Source: Rhodospirillaceae bacterium CCH5-H10 (GTDB lineage: Bacteria; Pseudomonadota; Alphaproteobacteria; Reyranellales; Reyranellaceae). From it: a stretch of DNA of 5,249 bases. The number at the start of each line of letters is the position of its first letter. The stretch's first letter is position 1. The translations under genes were made by a program, and so were the position numbers. Positions 1 through 5,249 of the stretch are shown here, piece by piece. Location of the stretch: contig LSKJ01000718.1 of NCBI GenBank assembly GCA_001557035.1, positions 1 through 5,249 of the forward strand, read 5' to 3'. The notes under the pieces were generated by a model. That model ran no database searches. It saw nothing but the letters and a program-made list of their open reading frames with translations, and was not told where the DNA came from.

Positions 1-300
1 CAGAGATCCACTTATCCAAAGACGAAGGCTGTTCAGACAAGCGGAGCCACCTCTGAGGTCCTCGTAATCGAAGTCGCCGTGGAAGTAAGTGAAGGTAAAC
101 TTGGAATTGCAATTGGCGGCGACGACCCGTCGGGCTTTATCTCGCCTGAGCGCATTCTCACGGCAATGGAAGGCGTGCAACGCGTCCTTGTGGCGGCTCC
201 TGCAAGACGTATTCAATCTCTCGTCTTTCGAACGACAGCGCCCGAAGGATCTCGTACATTTTTCTCGTTGCTGGGCGTTAAGGCCAAGTTCAAGTTGTAA
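1..300 (+). CDS. C-terminal fragment of an unidentified protein, possibly surface-glycan or methyltransferase related (5' truncated)
   Basis: The reading frame starting at base 1 is open without a stop up to TAA at 298-300, giving the last 99 residues of a protein whose start lies outside the window. The visible part alternates short hydrophobic stretches with Gly/Asp turns (LGIAIGGDDPSGFIS, RVLVAAPARRIQSLVFR, FFSLLGVKAKFKL), as expected for an all-beta sandwich domain. From memory, similar tails with a 'LGIGL..DGS.F' start and a 'LV.RN.AP.G' end occur at the C-terminus of alphaproteobacterial FkbM-type methyltransferases and glycan-related proteins; this is a family impression, not a search result. 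An internal ATG at 79 could start a short ORF, but the open frame upstream favours a longer gene. GC content is low: about 51% over the first 120 bases by hand count, against about 70% in pdxA. It converges on the FkbM gene with 43 bases between the stops. Function is not assignable with confidence. Confidence 0.55.
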   Translation, partial: QRSTYPKTKAVQTSGATSEVLVIEVAVEVSEGKLGIAIGGDDPSGFISPERILTAMEGVQRVLVAAPARRIQSLVFRTTAPEGSRTFFSLLGVKAKFKL

Positions 301-343
301 CAATTACGGACGAAGCGTGCAGGTCTGCGTATAGACTTGGCTT

Positions 344-1390
344 TCAATCGTTTCGTTTCAGTTCGGCCGCCCGCTCCTTCGGCACGAGAACGATGTTGGA
401 TGACAGCGGCACGCCCTCTATCGCGCTCTCCGGCCAACCGCGGATGGGAGAGAACGACAGGACCTCGTAGTTCAGGTCTTTCTTCAGTGTGTTCAGCAGC
501 GTATCGGCGCTCTGGCCCTGCGCATGCAGGGCGCGATCGTTCAGTTCCATCAACAGGACCGGCCGGTGGGTCGACAGCACCGTCCGCGCGCCGGCCACGA
601 CGCCGGCTTCGGCGCCTTCCACGTCGATCTTCACCATGTCGACCTTCGACAGGCCGTGACGGGTGACCAGCGCATCCAGCGTCTCCAGCGGCACGCGCTC
701 CGAACTCGCACGCACCACGTCGTCATGGGCGAAGTCGCCCAGCGTGTTGTGGCCGGCATGGACGCCATGGGCCAGGTGGAGATCGACGAAGCCGGCCTCG
801 GCGCCGAGCGCTGCCGCGACGACCTGGACGTTGTCGAGGCCGTTGCGACCGAGATTGCGTTGCAGGTGCGCACGCTCCCGCGAACTGGGCTCGACGGCGA
901 TCACCCGGCCGGTCGGGCCGACGCGGCGCGCCGCGAAGAGGGTGTAGTAGCCGTCGTTTGCACCGACATCGACGAACACCATGCCGGGCTTCAGCATGCG
1001 GTCGACGAAGGCGAACTCGTTGGGCTCGAACGAGCCGCAGACGTAGAGGCAGAGGCTGTTGTCGTTGCCCAGCGTCACGTCGACGGTGTTGCCGCCGTGC
1101 CAGCGCACGGTCAGGGGAACGGCCAGTTCCTTCTCGCGGGCAGCCTCCCACAAGGCCCCCCTGCGACAGGCGAGCCAGCGGCGCTGCTCGTAGTATTCCT
1201 CCGCGAACCGCCAGCCGGGGCGCGGCTCGAGCCGCGACAGGCGCGGCGCCAGGATACCGGCATAGGCAGCACCGATCGACGGCGCGCGCACGATCAGCCA
1301 GCGGCCCATATTATCGAGATGATAACCCACGCCGGAGCAAACCCGTTCCCAGGCGCTCGCGACGCTGATTGAACGGCGGGCCGTCCTCAT
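344..1390 (-). CDS. FkbM family SAM-dependent methyltransferase
   Basis: Predicted 348-residue methyltransferase of the FkbM family, which typically O-methylates sugars or small secondary metabolites using S-adenosylmethionine; the substrate here is unknown. The Rossmann-fold core begins near residue 136. Motif I is VFVDVGANDGYYT at about 138-150, the acidic end of the second strand is AVEPS at about 165-169, and the family-typical VKIDVEGAE lies at about 253-261, followed by the RPVLLMEL strand at about 276-283. Residues 1-100 are a family-variable, Arg- and Trp-rich leader with no clear signal peptide. The start chosen is the ATG at 1388-1390. An upstream TTG at 1504 would add 38 low-complexity residues and run into the surA promoter, so it is less likely. 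An internal ATG at 1309 is also possible. No strong Shine-Dalgarno is visible. The gene is divergent from surA and convergent with the low-GC fragment at 1-300. A glycan-modifying role is plausible from context only. Confidence 0.88.
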   Translation of the reverse strand: MRTARRSISVASAWERVCSGVGYHLDNMGRWLIVRAPSIGAAYAGILAPRLSRLEPRPGWRFAEEYYEQRRWLACRRGALWEAAREKELAVPLTVRWHGGNTVDVTLGNDNSLCLYVCGSFEPNEFAFVDRMLKPGMVFVDVGANDGYYTLFAARRVGPTGRVIAVEPSSRERAHLQRNLGRNGLDNVQVVAAALGAEAGFVDLHLAHGVHAGHNTLGDFAHDDVVRASSERVPLETLDALVTRHGLSKVDMVKIDVEGAEAGVVAGARTVLSTHRPVLLMELNDRALHAQGQSADTLLNTLKKDLNYEVLSFSPIRGWPESAIEGVPLSSNIVLVPKERAAELKRND

Positions 1391-1443
1391 GCCTGAACTG
1401 TTTGCCCCCAACTCTGCCGAGGTTCGGCTAACGTACCCACCGC

Positions 1444-1457
1444 CAAGCGTCAAGCGT
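1444..1457. repeat. tandem 7-base direct repeat in the divergent promoter region
   Basis: CAAGCGT occurs twice head to tail at 1444-1450 and 1451-1457, between the FkbM gene and surA. Read on the minus strand, the junction gives TTGACG (1453 down to 1448), which resembles a -35 box pointing towards the FkbM gene. The sequence 17 bases further on (TAGCCG) is a poor -10, so a promoter for the methyltransferase here is only a weak possibility. The repeat could also be a regulator half-site pair or chance. Confidence 0.3.
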
Positions 1458-1494
1458 GCCTGTGTGTTGCCACTTTCTGTCCTTAGTGGCGTGC

Positions 1495-1505
1495 GTTGCA
1501 GCAAC
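1495..1505. promoter_or_regulatory. short inverted repeat overlapping the surA -35 element
   Basis: GTTGC-A-GCAAC is a perfect 5+5 inverted repeat with a single central base. It covers the proposed -35 hexamer (1496-1501) of the surA promoter. A regulator binding here would block RNA polymerase, but an 11-base symmetric element can arise by chance in 5 kb, so the call as an operator is weak. Confidence 0.25.
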
Positions 1506-1523
1506 CCTGCTACGGAATATAAT
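1496..1523 (+). promoter_or_regulatory. sigma70-like promoter for the surA-pdxA-rsmA operon
   Basis: A -35-like TTGCAG (1496-1501) and a perfect TATAAT (1518-1523) are separated by 16 bases. The -10 sits in a short AT-rich island (GGAATATAATAAA) that stands out against GC-rich flanks. Transcription would start around 1529-1531. That is downstream of the first in-frame ATG of surA (1526) and upstream of the second (1553), so the promoter helps decide the start codon. The -35 matches the consensus at only three of six positions, so the call rests mainly on the -10 and its position at the head of the operon. Confidence 0.5.
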
Positions 1524-1552
1524 AAATGTCCCTCTCAAGCTCCGTTGGTGAA

Positions 1553-2863
1553 ATGTCCGCGCCTCTCCTCCGCGCCTCCCTCCTCCTCGCCATGATGGTG
1601 CTGCCCGCCGCAGCGTCGGCCCAGCAGAGGCCCGCTGCCCAGGGCGCTTCCGTTCAGGCGGCGCCCAGCCAGGGGCTTCGCGTCGTTGCACGCGTCAACG
1701 ACGACGCCATCACCGACTTCGACCTGTCACAGCGCGTGCTGTTCGCCATCCGCACGTCGGGGCTCGCGGACAGTCCCGATCTGCGCCAGCGCATGGCCGG
1801 TCAGATGCTGCGCCAGATGATCGACGAGCGCCTGCAGATCCAGGACGCCAAGAAACTGGGCGTGCGCCCCACCGAATCCGAGATCAACGGCCGCTATGCC
1901 GAGATCGAGCGGGCGGCCGGACTGGGACAGGGACAGTTCAAGCTCTACCTCCAGAGCGTCGGCGTGGCGCCCGATATCGCCAAGCAGCAGATCGAGGCCC
2001 AGATCGCCTGGGGCAAGATCATCCGTCGCAAGGTGCGTTCGCAGGTCGACGTGTCCGATGCCGAGATCGACGACGCGCTGAGCCGCATGCGCACCAACGT
2101 CGGCAAGACCGAGACGCGCGTCGCCGAGATCTTCGTGCCGGTCGACCGCGCCGATGGCGTCGACGAGGGCAAGCGCAGCGCCGATCGCATCATGGAGCAG
2201 CTCCGCCGCGGCGCGCCCTTTGGCGCGGTCGCGCAGCAGTTTTCCCAGGGCGCTTCTGCCTCATCCGGCGGCGATCTGGGCTGGGTCCTGCCGGGCGCGC
2301 TCGATCCGTCGCTCGATGCGGCGCTCGAACGCGTCCAGCCCCGCAGCTACTCCGAGCCGGTGCGATCGGGCTCCGGCTGGCACATCCTCTACGTCGTCGA
2401 TCGCCGGGCCTTTGCCGCGGCGCGCCCTGACGACGTGAAACTGAATCTCGTCCAGATGACGCTGGCCCTGCCGCCCAACGCCTCGCCCGAGGAAACCAAC
2501 CGTGCGACGGCCGACGCGCAGAAGGCCATGAGTGGCGTCCGCCAGTGCAGCGATCTCCACGTCCAGTCGCGCCAGATCAAGGGCAGCACGTCGGGCGACC
2601 TGAACGGCGTGCGGGTCGGTGACCTGCAGGCCAATCCGCAGATGTACGATCAGTTGCCGCGCCTGCCGATCGGCGGCACGGCGGGTCCGTTCCGCGTCGC
2701 CGAAGGCCTCCAGGTCGTCGCGCTCTGCAGCAAGGCCGGCGGCGATGGCCTGCCGACCCGTGACGCCATTCAGCAGCAGCTTCTCATCCAGAAGCTCGAT
2801 GCCGCCGGACGCCGCTACATGCGCGACCTTCGCCGTCAGGCGACGATCGATATCAAGTCGTGA
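1553..2863 (+). CDS. surA: SurA-type periplasmic chaperone / peptidyl-prolyl isomerase
   Basis: Predicted 436-residue periplasmic chaperone that escorts unfolded outer-membrane proteins. Residues 1-23 form a Sec signal peptide with a hydrophobic core ([16 protein letters not shown]) and an ASA-QQ cleavage site. A SurA N-terminal helical domain follows (about 43-161, starting [15 protein letters not shown]). One parvulin domain lies at about 188-284, with GGDLGW at 239-244 and GWHILYV at 275-281. A second, degenerate parvulin-like region covers about 296-398, and a C-terminal helix ends the protein. The usual first-strand His of active parvulins is Glu192, so isomerase activity is doubtful. 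The only two cysteines, Cys332 and Cys392, both lie in the second region and could form a disulfide. ATG 1553 is preferred because the proposed transcription start falls after the alternative ATG at 1526, which would add MSLSSSVGE before the signal peptide. It is the first gene of the operon, with pdxA 10 bases downstream. Confidence 0.92.
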   Translation: MSAPLLRASLLLAMMVLPAAASAQQRPAAQGASVQAAPSQGLRVVARVNDDAITDFDLSQRVLFAIRTSGLADSPDLRQRMAGQMLRQMIDERLQIQDAKKLGVRPTESEINGRYAEIERAAGLGQGQFKLYLQSVGVAPDIAKQQIEAQIAWGKIIRRKVRSQVDVSDAEIDDALSRMRTNVGKTETRVAEIFVPVDRADGVDEGKRSADRIMEQLRRGAPFGAVAQQFSQGASASSGGDLGWVLPGALDPSLDAALERVQPRSYSEPVRSGSGWHILYVVDRRAFAAARPDDVKLNLVQMTLALPPNASPEETNRATADAQKAMSGVRQCSDLHVQSRQIKGSTSGDLNGVRVGDLQANPQMYDQLPRLPIGGTAGPFRVAEGLQVVALCSKAGGDGLPTRDAIQQQLLIQKLDAAGRRYMRDLRRQATIDIKS

Positions 2864-2873
2864 CGTCGCGGCG

Positions 2874-3872
2874 ATGAGCACGACCGCGCCGCTCGCCGTC
2901 ACGATGGGCGAGCCGGCCGGTGTCGGGGGCGAACTCAGCCTCAAGGCCTGGCAGGCGCGACACTCGGGCGCCCGCCCTTTCTTCGTCCTCGACGACCCGG
3001 ATCGCCTCGCGGCGCTCGCGAAGCGACTGGGTGTCGATGTGCCGGTGCAGACCATCGCCCGGCCCGAGCAGGCCGCCGCGGCTTTCCCCAACGCGCTCCC
3101 GGTCCTGCCCGTCCGCCTCGCCGCGCCGGTAACGCCCGGCCGGCCGGACGTCGCGAATGCACCTGCCACGATCGAGGCGATCGAACGCGCGGTACAGTTT
3201 GCCAAAGCCGGCACGATCGCCGGGATCGTCACCAATCCGATCCAGAAGAAGACGCTGCAGGATGCGGGCTTTCAGCATCCCGGCCACACCGAATTCCTCG
3301 CCGAGCTCGCAGGCGGCGTCGAGGTCGCGATGATGCTGGCCTGTCCGCAGCTTCGCGTCATTCCGGTGACCATCCACCTGTCGCTGGCCGACGCCGTGAA
3401 GGCACTCGACGGCGAGCAGATCGTGCGCGCCGGCCGGATCGCGGCCCGGGGATTGCGGGACCTGTTCGGCATAGAGCATCCGCGGCTTGCGGTGGCGGCG
3501 CTCAATCCGCATGCCGGCGAACAGGGCGCGATGGGCGACGAGGAGCGCCGCATCATCGTTCCGGCCATCGAAGCGCTGCGGCGGGAAGGTATCGCCGCGC
3601 AGGGGCCTGCACCCGCCGACACGATGTTCCACGCCGCGGCCCGGCCCGCCTACGACGTGGCGCTCTGCATGTATCACGACCAGGCGCTGATCCCGATCAA
3701 GACCATCGACTTTGCCGGCGGTGTCAACGTGACGCTCGGGCTGCCCTTCGTGCGAACCTCGCCCGACCACGGCACGGCACTCGACATTGCGGGCACCGGC
3801 CGGGCCGACCCGGCCAGCCTGCTGGCGGCCATCGACATGGCCGACGACATGGCGCGCCGGCGCAGCCACTGA
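2874..3872 (+). CDS. pdxA: 4-hydroxythreonine-4-phosphate dehydrogenase PdxA
   Basis: Predicted 332-residue cytoplasmic enzyme of the DXP-dependent vitamin B6 pathway. It oxidises 4-phosphohydroxy-L-threonine with NAD(P), and the product decarboxylates to the amino-ketone that PdxJ joins with deoxyxylulose phosphate. Family features are all present: the N-terminal [12 protein letters not shown] (9-20), TNPIQKK (120-126), HPGHTEF with the substrate-binding His138-Thr139 (135-141), and three metal-ligand histidines at His168 (TIHLS), His213 (NPHAGE) and His268 (MYHDQ). The C-terminal block [19 protein letters not shown] (289-307) is typical. Length matches the usual 325-340 residues. The frame is open further upstream inside surA, but homology begins at the ATG at 2874, 10 bases after the surA stop. 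No clear Shine-Dalgarno is seen, so translational coupling to surA is likely. The stop is followed after one base by the rsmA ATG. Active-site residues look intact. Confidence 0.96.
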   Translation: MSTTAPLAVTMGEPAGVGGELSLKAWQARHSGARPFFVLDDPDRLAALAKRLGVDVPVQTIARPEQAAAAFPNALPVLPVRLAAPVTPGRPDVANAPATIEAIERAVQFAKAGTIAGIVTNPIQKKTLQDAGFQHPGHTEFLAELAGGVEVAMMLACPQLRVIPVTIHLSLADAVKALDGEQIVRAGRIAARGLRDLFGIEHPRLAVAALNPHAGEQGAMGDEERRIIVPAIEALRREGIAAQGPAPADTMFHAAARPAYDVALCMYHDQALIPIKTIDFAGGVNVTLGLPFVRTSPDHGTALDIAGTGRADPASLLAAIDMADDMARRRSH

Positions 3873-3873
3873 G

Positions 3874-4707
3874 ATGGACGGCGTCGAGGCCCTGCCGCCC
3901 CTTCGCGAGACCATCGCCGCCCACGGGTTCGATGCCCGCAAGCGCTTCGGCCAGCACTTCCTGCTCGACCTCAACCTGACGCGCCGCATCGCACGCGCAG
4001 CGGCGCCGCTGGGCGACGGGACCGTGATCGAAGTCGGCCCGGGGCCGGGTGGCCTCACGCGCGCGCTGCTGCTCGAAGGGGCAAACCGGGTCGTCGCCAT
4101 CGAAGTGGACGCGCGGGCTTTTGGCCCGCTTCTCGAGCTGCAGGCTGTTGCGGGAGGACGCCTCGAACTGGTGGAGGCCGATGCACTCCGGATCGAGCCT
4201 AGGGATCTCGGGCCCGCGCCCCGCCGGATCGTGGCCAACCTGCCCTACAACGTGTCGACGGCCCTGCTGGTGCAATGGCTGCATGCGGCGACCGACATCG
4301 CCGACATGGTGCTGATGTTCCAGAAGGAGGTGGTCGATCGCCTCGTGGCGGCCCCCCGCACCAAGGATTACGGCCGTCTTTCCGTTCTGGCCCAGCATGT
4401 CTGCGAGGTCCGCCGGCTGTTCGACGTCGCCCCCACGGCCTTCGTGCCTCCGCCCAAGGTCACGTCCGCCGTGGCACGCCTCACGCCGCGGCCGCCGGCC
4501 GATCGCCTGGCAGATCTACGGCCCCTGGAGCGCGTGACGGCCGCAGCCTTCGGCCAGCGCCGCAAGATGCTTCGAGGGTCCCTGGCGAGCGTTTTTGCCG
4601 ACCCAGTGACCGCTCTGGAGGCCCTTGGCCTCAAGCCCACGGCGCGCGCCGAGGAGCTGAGCGTGGACGACTTCGTGAAACTGGCAGGCGCCCTTGACAG
4701 TGAGTGA
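3874..4707 (+). CDS. rsmA: 16S rRNA (adenine1518-N6/adenine1519-N6)-dimethyltransferase RsmA (KsgA)
   Basis: Predicted 277-residue rRNA methyltransferase that transfers four methyl groups from SAM to two adjacent adenosines in helix 45 of 16S rRNA, a late step in 30S subunit assembly. Motifs in order: KRFGQHFLLD (23-32), SAM-binding motif I EVGPGPGGLT (53-62), the motif II acid in AIEVDA (75-80), the catalytic NLPYNVS (122-128), MFQKEVVDRL (148-157), PTAFVPPPKVTSAV (187-200) and FGQRRKMLRGSL (226-237). All expected catalytic residues are present and length is normal. The start is the ATG at 3874, giving the sequence TGA-G-ATG with the pdxA stop, so translation is probably coupled. Loss of this enzyme gives kasugamycin resistance in known bacteria. 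Unusually, its last codons (Leu-Asp-Ser-Glu-stop) also carry the -35 box and the left half of the palindrome of the next gene's promoter. Confidence 0.97.
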   Translation: MDGVEALPPLRETIAAHGFDARKRFGQHFLLDLNLTRRIARAAAPLGDGTVIEVGPGPGGLTRALLLEGANRVVAIEVDARAFGPLLELQAVAGGRLELVEADALRIEPRDLGPAPRRIVANLPYNVSTALLVQWLHAATDIADMVLMFQKEVVDRLVAAPRTKDYGRLSVLAQHVCEVRRLFDVAPTAFVPPPKVTSAVARLTPRPPADRLADLRPLERVTAAAFGQRRKMLRGSLASVFADPVTALEALGLKPTARAEELSVDDFVKLAGALDSE

Positions 4708-4721
4708 GCGCTCACTATTAT
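4694..4721 (+). promoter_or_regulatory. strong sigma70-like promoter for the acyltransferase gene
   Basis: A perfect -35 TTGACA (4694-4699) and a five-of-six -10 TATTAT (4716-4721) are separated by 16 bases. The -35 lies within the coding end of rsmA and the -10 just past its stop. Transcription would start near 4727-4729, essentially at the ATG of the acyltransferase (4729), so the transcript would have little or no leader. This agrees with the lack of any Shine-Dalgarno before that ATG. The spacer is mostly filled by a palindrome, described separately. Confidence 0.72.
4703..4716. promoter_or_regulatory. 14-base perfect palindrome, probable repressor operator (TetR-type)
   Basis: AGTGAGCGCTCACT is a perfect palindrome lying between the -35 and -10 of the acyltransferase promoter and touching the first base of the -10. 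The left side is preceded by another TGAG, making a short GTGAGTGAG repeat. A dimeric repressor bound here would exclude RNA polymerase; spacer-located palindromes of this size are typical of TetR-family operators. No regulator gene lies in the window, so the binding protein is unknown. A terminator reading is less likely because the arms have no loop and no T-run follows (ATTATCC). Confidence 0.62.
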
Positions 4722-4728
4722 CCGACCC

Positions 4729-5249
4729 ATGATCCGCTCGCTCGCCTTCAATCTCTATTTCTACCTCGGCACCCTGCTCGTGGCCGTGATCGGCATCCTG
4801 CTGGTTCCCATTCCCACGCCGGTCCTGCTGCGCGGCCTGCTGTTCCACTGGGCGCGCGCCGTCGTCTGGGGCATGCGCTGGATCGGCGGCATGGAGATCG
4901 AGTATCGGGGCCTGGAGAACCTCCCCCAGCACGGTCCGGTTCTGCTGGCCAACAAGCACCACAGCGAAAGCGACGGCATTCTCCTCGCTGCCCGCATTCG
5001 CGGCATCGCCTTCGTCGCGATGCAGGAACTCTTCCGCTACCCGCTGATCGGCACGATCCTCTATCGCCTGCAGATGATCCGCGTCGACACCTGCGGCGGC
5101 GGCCGCGAGCGCGAGAACCTCGCGCAGTTCGCCAAGCGCGCCCACGACAGCGGCCGACATATCGCGATCTATCCCGAAGGCAACCTGATGGCGCCGGGCG
5201 AACGCGAGCGCTATCGCTCGGGCATCTACTACCTCTATCGCGACCTCGA
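4729..5249 (+). CDS. PlsC-type 1-acyl-sn-glycerol-3-phosphate acyltransferase (3' truncated)
   Basis: The first 173 residues of a membrane-bound acyltransferase; the frame is still open at the window end. The family transfers acyl groups from acyl-ACP or acyl-CoA to lysophosphatidate or similar lysolipids at the inner face of the cytoplasmic membrane. A hydrophobic segment at about 9-28 (LYFYLGTLLVAVIGILLVPI) is a likely membrane anchor. The catalytic HX4D motif is KHHSESDG with His77 and Asp82. Residues 99-120 hold the motif II-like region ending in MIRVD, and motif III is YPEGNLMAPGE at 148-158. The usual EGTR is EGNL here, so the acceptor may differ from classical PlsC and the exact substrate is uncertain. 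The start ATG at 4729 is 21 bases after the rsmA stop and fits the promoter at 4694-4721, so the gene is probably a separate, regulated unit rather than only read through from the surA operon. Confidence 0.9.
   Translation, partial: MIRSLAFNLYFYLGTLLVAVIGILLVPIPTPVLLRGLLFHWARAVVWGMRWIGGMEIEYRGLENLPQHGPVLLANKHHSESDGILLAARIRGIAFVAMQELFRYPLIGTILYRLQMIRVDTCGGGRERENLAQFAKRAHDSGRHIAIYPEGNLMAPGERERYRSGIYYLYRDL

Noticed and set aside
321..338. Possible terminator hairpin between the convergent genes (AGGTCT ... AGACTT)
   Set aside because: The stem is only six pairs including a G-T wobble, has low GC content and no T-run follows on either strand, so it is not a supportable terminator.
524..1372. 282-codon plus-strand open frame across the FkbM gene
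   Set aside because: The minus strand encodes clear FkbM motifs over the same bases; the plus-strand translation shows no recognisable domain and is a shadow of codon bias.
1425..1453. Minus-strand promoter for the FkbM gene (TTGACG, 17 bases, TAGCCG)
   Set aside because: The -35 is good but the -10 matches consensus at only two positions, so it is mentioned with the repeat and not called as a promoter.
2261..3235. 324-codon minus-strand open frame over surA and pdxA
   Set aside because: Antisense shadow of two well-supported genes with no recognisable motif of its own.
2853..4238. 461-codon minus-strand open frame spanning pdxA and the front of rsmA
   Set aside because: It is antisense to two genes with intact family motifs, its translation is Arg/Ala/Gly-rich low-information sequence, and long antisense frames are expected in GC-rich DNA with strong third-position bias.
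4703..4716. Palindrome as a rho-independent terminator for rsmA
   Set aside because: The arms are adjacent with no loop, there is no following T-run, and flanking -35 and -10 boxes at correct spacing explain it better as an operator.
4516..5160. 214-codon minus-strand open frame over the rsmA end and the acyltransferase
   Set aside because: It runs through the promoter and palindrome and is antisense to the HX4D acyltransferase frame; its composition is that of a shadow ORF.
1..5249. A new defence, mobile or biosynthetic system
   Set aside because: All confident genes are known housekeeping or lipid/glycan families; no repeats array, recombinase, toxin-antitoxin pair or cluster signature is present.

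Overview
The window looks like a chromosomal segment from a GC-rich Gram-negative bacterium, most likely an alphaproteobacterium. The main evidence is a tight same-strand run of surA, pdxA and rsmA (ksgA), an order well known in Alphaproteobacteria. The periplasmic SurA style (one parvulin domain plus a degenerate second one) and the high-GC third codon positions agree. I cannot name a genus from the sequence alone.

Layout. Bases 1-300 are the 3' end of a plus-strand gene that begins outside the window. It is clearly less GC-rich than the rest and may be part of a surface-glycan or methyltransferase-type protein. It converges on a minus-strand FkbM-family SAM-dependent methyltransferase (344-1390). 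A 162-base divergent intergenic region (1391-1552) follows, carrying a good sigma70-like promoter. Next comes the plus-strand operon surA (1553-2863), pdxA (2874-3872) and rsmA (3874-4707), with gaps of only 10 and 1 bases. From 4729 to the window end is a PlsC-type membrane acyltransferase, cut off at its 3' end. It appears to have its own promoter embedded in the end of rsmA.

How the genes fit together. SurA is an outer-membrane protein chaperone, PdxA makes a pyridoxal phosphate precursor, and RsmA dimethylates 16S rRNA. They share an operon by long-standing linkage rather than one pathway. The outer-membrane gene lptD, often found just before surA, is absent here; the FkbM gene and the low-GC gene end occupy that place, suggesting a rearrangement at the operon's 5' border.

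The most striking non-coding signal is at 4694-4721. A perfect TTGACA and a near-perfect TATTAT are separated by 16 bases, and a perfect 14-base palindrome fills most of the spacer. This looks like a repressor-controlled (TetR-type) promoter for the acyltransferase, probably giving a leaderless or nearly leaderless mRNA. I see no CRISPR array, tRNA, rRNA, insertion sequence or clearly new defence or mobile system.
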